A stretch of DNA of 64,000 nt, taken from assembly GCF_001469955.1 (NCBI RefSeq), contig NZ_LOPU01000030.1, positions 185,104 to 249,103 of the forward strand. The letters run 5' to 3'. The notes beneath the pieces were generated by a model. The model was not told the origin of the DNA, made no database searches, and was given only the letters and a program-made list of their open reading frames with translations. The DNA is from Haloprofundus marisrubri (GTDB lineage Archaea; Halobacteriota; Halobacteria; Halobacteriales; Haloferacaceae). The first letter of the stretch is position 1. The number at the start of each line of letters is the position of its first letter. The position numbers were made by a program, and so were the translations under genes. Positions 59,991 through 64,000 of the stretch are shown here, one piece after another.

Positions 59991-60065
59991 GTGGCCACTT
60001 CACGCGGCGGTGGCTTAGGGTTTCATGTCCGTCAGTTACTTGCGAAGGTGGGTCAATCTCCGCGC

Positions 60066-60539
60066 ATGAGCAAGCAGTCCTCCACCGACGCTCCCGACGA
60101 CGCAGAACCCCCGCACCGCGAGCAGATTCGCGTGGTCGCTCTCGGCGCGGTCCGCCGCGACGACGAACTACTCGTCTTCGAAGACGAATCCGAGGAAGTC
60201 GGCACCTACTACCGACCGCTCGGTGGCGGCGTCGAGTTCGGTGAGCACAGCGTCGACGCGCTTCGCCGCGAGTTCCGCGAGGAGTTGGAAGTCGAACTGA
60301 CGAAAGTCCACGAACTCGGCACGTTCGAGGACGCGTTCAGGATGAACGGCGAGGAGTACCACGAGGTCCACCGCGTCTACGGCGCGGAGTTCGTCCAGCA
60401 GTGGCCGTATCAGATGGACTCGTTCACCGCTCAAGAACCGGAAACCGGCGAGGAACTCGACTGCCTGTGGAAACCACTGACCGATTTCACCGACGGGGAA
60501 GAAACGCTGTTTCCGGAGAAGCTACCGGACGTGCTGTAG
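60066..60539 (+). CDS. NUDIX hydrolase
   Basis: A 157-residue NUDIX protein. The box 'GGGVEFGEHSVDALRREFREELEVEL' (about 54-79) fits G-x5-E-x7-R-E-x2-E-E. It hydrolyses a nucleoside diphosphate linked to another group, such as an ADP-sugar; the specificity is not evident. It is the only plus-strand gene in the sugar cluster. Confidence 0.87.
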   Translation: MSKQSSTDAPDDAEPPHREQIRVVALGAVRRDDELLVFEDESEEVGTYYRPLGGGVEFGEHSVDALRREFREELEVELTKVHELGTFEDAFRMNGEEYHEVHRVYGAEFVQQWPYQMDSFTAQEPETGEELDCLWKPLTDFTDGEETLFPEKLPDVL

Positions 60540-60562
60540 AGGGAGGAAAAAGTCGCCGTCGA

Positions 60563-61531
60563 CTACTCCGCCCAGTACGCCTCGCCGGGCGTCGTCTCGA
60601 ACACCGACCGTTGGAGCAGTTCGACCGCTTTTTCGAGGCCCTCACGCGACGACGTGAGCGAGTCCTCGTGTTCGATGGAGAGTGCGCCGTCGTAGCCGAC
60701 CATCCGCAGCGTCGACACCACGTCCTTCCAGTGTTCCTCGCCGTGGCCGTAGCCGACGGTGCGGAACAGCCACGAGCGGTCCGGTTCCTCGGTGTACGAA
60801 GTCGTATCGAGAACGCCTTTGATTCGAGAGCGGTCCTCGTAGACGCGGGTGTCCTTCGCGTGGACGTGGTGAATCGCTCCGGCCTCGCCGAGATACCGAA
60901 TCGCGGCGAGAACGTCGATATCCTGCCAGTACAGGTGTGAGGGGTCGAAGTTCGCGCCGACGTACTGGTTCGTCGCCTCGCGCAGACGCAGCATCCCCGT
61001 CGGTTCGTAGACGAGCATGTTCGGGTGCATCTCGATGGCGAGTTGGACTTCGTGGTCGGCGGCATGGTTCGCCAATCCCGACCAGTAGTCGGTGGCGACG
61101 TCCCACTGGTACTCGTGGGCGTCGGCATGTTCGGTCGGCCACGGCGCGGTTATCCAGTTAGGCACGTCGTCGTCCGGCCCACCGGCCGGAAGCCCGGAGA
61201 AGCAGGTAACGGCGTCGACGTCGAGATGGTCGGCGAGTTCGACCGCCTCCCGGAGTTCGGTGTCGGCCTCGTCGGCCGTCTCCTCGTCCGGGTGGAGGGG
61301 ATTGTTGTGTGTCGCCAACGCGCTGATGTACATGTCGTGGCTGTCGACGAGTTCGAGGAGTTCCTCGCGGGCGCTCTCGTCGTCGAGCAGTTCCTGTCTA
61401 TCGACGTGGTCGTCGCCGGGGAAGCCACCGACGCCGAGTTCGACCGCCGAGACGCCGATAGAATCGAGATAGTCGAGCGCTTCTTCGAGCGACTGGCCGC
61501 CTAAGGGGACAGTGAGTACTCCGATGTCCAT
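60563..61531 (-). CDS. sugar phosphate isomerase/epimerase-like TIM-barrel protein
   Basis: A 322-residue xylose-isomerase-type barrel. 'LDYLDSIGVSAVELGVGGF' opens the barrel. Metal-ligand candidates are the Glu in 'VQLAIEMHPNMLVYEP' (about 160-175), the Asp/His in 'GANFDPSHLYWQ' (about 193-204), 'IHHVHAKDTRVY' (about 220) and 'ALSIEHEDSL' (about 287). Likely reactions are keto-sugar epimerisation, isomerisation or inosose dehydration. It is flanked by two Gfo/Idh genes. Confidence 0.88.
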   Translation of the reverse strand: MDIGVLTVPLGGQSLEEALDYLDSIGVSAVELGVGGFPGDDHVDRQELLDDESAREELLELVDSHDMYISALATHNNPLHPDEETADEADTELREAVELADHLDVDAVTCFSGLPAGGPDDDVPNWITAPWPTEHADAHEYQWDVATDYWSGLANHAADHEVQLAIEMHPNMLVYEPTGMLRLREATNQYVGANFDPSHLYWQDIDVLAAIRYLGEAGAIHHVHAKDTRVYEDRSRIKGVLDTTSYTEEPDRSWLFRTVGYGHGEEHWKDVVSTLRMVGYDGALSIEHEDSLTSSREGLEKAVELLQRSVFETTPGEAYWAE

Positions 61532-61564
61532 GCCTGGTGCTACATTCAGCGCGTCGATAAAACT

Positions 61565-61975
61565 TCAGGAGGGTGCAACGGGCAGCGAGTGCCGGAGCCG
61601 GTCGTACCCTCCGAGGCAGGCGAGGTAGTACGCGATGGTAGGAACGACCAGTGCGGAGAGGAGGATTGCCGGAAGCGAGAACACGACGTTCGTAACTGCG
61701 GCTACGTCGCCGAAGGTCGTCAGCAGCACGCTTCGCCAGATAGCGAGTAGTATCGAGAGGACGAACCACGCGCCGACGAACCGGCCGACGTTCGCCAGTG
61801 ACTGCGACCCGCGGCCGAACTGGACCGACAGGTAGCCAACCACCGGAAGCGCCACTCCGAGCGACAGCATCGAGGCGAGTCCCGTCGGGTCCGGTGAAGC
61901 GATAGTTGAGGCGGAGGCCCCGGCGACGAACAGACCGACGAAGCACGCGGTGGTCCGACCGAGCGCACGAATCAT
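61565..61975 (-). CDS. four-helix membrane protein, unknown
   Basis: A 136-residue protein with hydrophobic segments at about 10-30, 36-53, 65-85 and 95-122 and short polar loops. No family was recognised. It lies between the sugar isomerase and the second oxidoreductase gene, downstream of the latter, and might be co-transcribed with the sugar genes. Confidence 0.5.
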   Translation of the reverse strand: MIRALGRTTACFVGLFVAGASASTIASPDPTGLASMLSLGVALPVVGYLSVQFGRGSQSLANVGRFVGAWFVLSILLAIWRSVLLTTFGDVAAVTNVVFSLPAILLSALVVPTIAYYLACLGGYDRLRHSLPVAPS

Positions 61976-62080
61976 ACGTCAAACTATCCAACAGTCGATA
62001 AATATCTTTCTGCCAACTACTCATCGGAGTACAAAAGACGGACACGCCGTGTACGGCCGTCTCCGAGTCAGGGAATCGAC

Positions 62081-63175
62081 TCAGTCGAGTTCGGGCGTCG
62101 CTTCGGATTCGGCGTCGAGACGAATCGCCTTCCCTTCGGCCGAGGAGCGGTAGATGGCGTCGATGACGCGCTGAACCGCCAGTCCCTGTTCGACGGTGTT
62201 GCGCTCGGGTTTCTCGCCGGAGGCGACGGCGTCGAGGAACAGGCGCTGTTCGGATTTGTGGGTGTCGTTGGCCTGCGTCTGCACGTCTGTGTCGCGCAGA
62301 TGGTCGGTTCCGTTCTTGCCCGTCTCGTACAGCGTCAGTTCGTGGCTCGCACGGTCGAAGCGCGCGCCGGCGTCCGACCCGCGGATGACGAACTCGTCGT
62401 TCGTCGGTCGGTTCGTCGCCCACGCGACTTCAAGCGAGATGGTCTGTCCGTCCGCCGAGCGGATGAAGGCGCTCGCGGAGTCGTCGACGTCGAACCCTTC
62501 CGGACCGATGTCCTCGCCCCACATCTCGACGAACGCGTAGTCGTCTTGGTTGCCGAACTGCGAGCGCGTGACGCCCGACACTTCGACGATTTCGGGGAAA
62601 TCGAGGAAGTAGAGCGCGAGGTCGATAGCGTGGACGCCGATGTCGATGAGCGCGCCACCGCCGGCGATGTCTTTCGAGGTGAACCACGACCCGCGGCCGG
62701 GAATGCCACGTCGACGGACGTAGTTGGCCTCGACGTGCTGCATCTCGCCGAACTCGCCGTCGCGCTGGTAACTTTTGATAACCTCGACGGGGTTCGCAAA
62801 GCGGTTGTTGAAGCCGACCATGCAGAGCGCGTCGGACGCCTCGGCGGCGGCAGCGATACGCTCGGCGCTCTCCAAGTTGTGCGCGAGCGGTTTCTCCAAC
62901 AGTACGTCGATACCGGCGTCGAGCGCCGCGACGGCGTACTCCTCGTGGAAGCGGTTCGGCGTCGTCACGATGACGGCGTCGACGTCGTCGAAGAACTCGT
63001 GTTTGTCGTCGTACGCTTCGACGCCGTACTTTTCGGCGAAGCGTCGTCGGGCGTCGGCTTGGATGTCCATGCCGCCGACGAGCGTCGCGCCCAAATCCGT
63101 CAACCGGTCGGCGTGGTAGTGGCCGATGTTACCGAGGCCAACTACCCCGACCCGTACTGGCGTGTCCGAAGTCAT
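62081..63175 (-). CDS. Gfo/Idh/MocA-family sugar oxidoreductase 2
   Basis: A 364-residue dehydrogenase. 'VGVVGLGNIGHYHADRL' is the Rossmann start (about 8), 'VLLEKPLAHNLESAERIA' (about 92) carries the E-K-P Lys and 'GGGALIDIGVHAIDLALYFLDF' (about 175) the catalytic Asp/His. It is only distantly similar to the 58.9-kb copy, so the two probably act on different intermediates. Transcription order suggests it follows the ABC ATPase gene on the minus strand. Confidence 0.9.
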   Translation of the reverse strand: MTSDTPVRVGVVGLGNIGHYHADRLTDLGATLVGGMDIQADARRRFAEKYGVEAYDDKHEFFDDVDAVIVTTPNRFHEEYAVAALDAGIDVLLEKPLAHNLESAERIAAAAEASDALCMVGFNNRFANPVEVIKSYQRDGEFGEMQHVEANYVRRRGIPGRGSWFTSKDIAGGGALIDIGVHAIDLALYFLDFPEIVEVSGVTRSQFGNQDDYAFVEMWGEDIGPEGFDVDDSASAFIRSADGQTISLEVAWATNRPTNDEFVIRGSDAGARFDRASHELTLYETGKNGTDHLRDTDVQTQANDTHKSEQRLFLDAVASGEKPERNTVEQGLAVQRVIDAIYRSSAEGKAIRLDAESEATPELD

Positions 63176-63228
63176 TCTCTACTCCTCGTTTACTACAACA
63201 CGTGTTAAGCGTCACGTTCCATGTGTTG

Positions 63229-63432
63229 TCAGTACAACTGACGCTCGCGTTCCTCCCGCTCTTCGTCCTGTTGCTTCTGCTCTTTGATGCGCCGTCTGCC
63301 GCGCAGGAACTGTCGCCCTTTGGGGATGATGATGTTCTTCAGGTCCAAGACGAACGACACGATGCCGTACGCCCAGAAGAAGAACAGAAGGGTCACCATC
63401 CCGATGTACAACAGTCCGAGTTCGTTGACCAT
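63229..63432 (-). CDS. small single-helix membrane protein in the sugar ABC cluster
   Basis: A 67-residue protein. One membrane helix, 'LGLLYIGMVTLLFFFWAYGIVSFVLDL' (about 5-31), is followed by a highly charged K/R/E tail with coiled-coil character. It lies 29 bp after the ABC ATPase stop, so it is probably in the same operon and may be an accessory transporter subunit. Confidence 0.6.
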   Translation of the reverse strand: MVNELGLLYIGMVTLLFFFWAYGIVSFVLDLKNIIIPKGRQFLRGRRRIKEQKQQDEEREERERQLY

Positions 63433-63461
63433 CTGTGGCTGGTGTCGCTGTCAGTTCGTGT

Positions 63462-64000
63462 TCAGTCGTCGCTCTCTGCGCCGGTTTCGGTGACGTTCTC
63501 CGCGCTGGTCAACTGAACCAGTCCGTGCTGGAGCGCCTCACCCGACGCGGTGTCGAACAGGTGAATCTTGCTCCGGTCGAGCACGACGTCGAACTCCTGG
63601 TCTTCGGTGATGTCGCTGTCGGGGTCGACGCTCATCAGCAGTTGGTTCTGTTGGGCGGACTCGATGTCCATCCCGGTTCCCTCCTCGTCCAGCAGCAGGT
63701 AGACGAAGATTTCGTCACCCATCGGTTCGAGCACGTCAGTTATCGTCTCGACGGTCATCGACTGGTGTGCAACCGACCCCGACTCGCTGGCGGGGTAGAC
63801 GTCCTCCGGTCGGACGCCGAGGGTGATTTCCTGACCGACTTCGACACCCATCTGCGCGGGGTCGAACTCGATTTGGACGCCGGTATGATGTTCGAAGCCC
63901 TGCTGGGTGACCGTCCCGTCGAGGAAGTTCATCGACGGCGACCCGATGAAGCCGGCGACGAACAGGTTCTGCGGTTCGTTGTAGCAGGTCAGCGGCGGGT
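63462..64000 (-). CDS. MalK/UgpC-type ABC transporter ATPase, C-terminal part (5' end outside window)
   Basis: About 178 codons up to the right edge. The visible part begins at the end of the nucleotide-binding domain ('YNEPQNLFVAGFIGSPSMNFLDG') and covers the two OB/TOBE domains: 'GQEITLGVRPEDVYP' and 'TVETITDVLEPMGDEIFVYLL'. This is the regulatory C-terminal region of CUT1 sugar-importer ATPases. Haloarchaeal features are the many D/E residues and an acidic last tail. Permease and binding-protein genes probably lie outside the window to the right. Confidence 0.9.
   Translation of the reverse strand, partial: PPLTCYNEPQNLFVAGFIGSPSMNFLDGTVTQQGFEHHTGVQIEFDPAQMGVEVGQEITLGVRPEDVYPASESGSVAHQSMTVETITDVLEPMGDEIFVYLLLDEEGTGMDIESAQQNQLLMSVDPDSDITEDQEFDVVLDRSKIHLFDTASGEALQHGLVQLTSAENVTETGAESDD

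Noticed and set aside
58905..60539. 544-codon plus-strand open frame across the first Gfo/Idh gene
   Set aside because: It runs antisense to a clear oxidoreductase. GC-rich third positions suppress stops on the other strand. Only its last part (60066-60539) is real, as the NUDIX gene.
1..64000. CRISPR arrays, insertion sequences, prophage or integrative elements
   Set aside because: No regularly spaced repeats of 25-40 bp, no transposase or integrase signature and no shift to an A/T-rich accessory composition over any long stretch.

Overview
The window is a haloarchaeal chromosome segment, most likely from the Haloferacaceae (Haloferax/Halogeometricum relatives). The evidence is its high GC content, strongly acidic proteins, archaeal informational genes (eL21, eS28, eL24, L7Ae, eL37, RpoF, PriS, GINS, Cdc48, archease, aRNase J) and the many genes whose TATA box lies about 26-33 bp before the start codon, as expected for leaderless haloarchaeal mRNAs. 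It looks like core chromosome. I see no transposase, integrase, phage gene or CRISPR array.

Layout. 0-10 kb: ribosomal stalk genes (the end of uL11, then uL1-uL10-P1), a TctA-like permease, a 59-residue zinc-finger protein next to EF-1beta, a PLP-dependent Cys/Met enzyme, and the start of the eL21-rpoF-DUF655-ksgA run. 10-18.3 kb: ksgA-MscS-HemK2 methyltransferase as an overlapping block, a two-gene methionine synthase (metE1-metE2), a TOBE protein, a SAM methyltransferase, and the minus-strand operon L7Ae-eS28-eL24-ndk. 18.5-30.8 kb: tmcA, gltX, prenyl synthase (idsA) coupled to RNase J, then primase PriS, GINS, a Bcp-type peroxiredoxin and an EamA exporter. 31-37.8 kb: an Hsp20-like protein coupled to Cdc48, a hydrolase, a small membrane-protein gene broken by an in-frame stop, panB, a HAD hydrolase and small membrane proteins. 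38-45.5 kb: acyl-CoA dehydrogenase, a divergently split dipeptide ABC transporter (dppC-D-F against dppB) and an AlaX-type editing protein. 45.5-58.8 kb: MBF1, a polysaccharide deacetylase-like protein, tRNA-Leu(GAG), purF, lsm-eL37, two HTH regulators, an acetyltransferase, DUF502, archease, a DoxX-like protein, RtcB and an eIF2B-like protein. 58.8-64 kb: a carbohydrate module of two Gfo/Idh oxidoreductases, a TIM-barrel sugar isomerase/epimerase, a NUDIX protein, small membrane proteins and the end of a MalK-type ABC ATPase running off the right edge.

The genes mostly serve translation and RNA metabolism, methionine and one-carbon chemistry, lipid and purine precursors, and replication initiation, plus peptide and sugar uptake. 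No proven new system is present. The signals that deserve attention are in the non-coding DNA: a strongly structured leader candidate in front of the RNase J gene; a 3'-UTR element seen behind two unrelated genes, one copy carrying three perfect hairpins; a hairpin pair behind tRNA-Leu; palindromes at the hsp20-like/cdc48 and purF promoters; and the TAG-split membrane protein gene.
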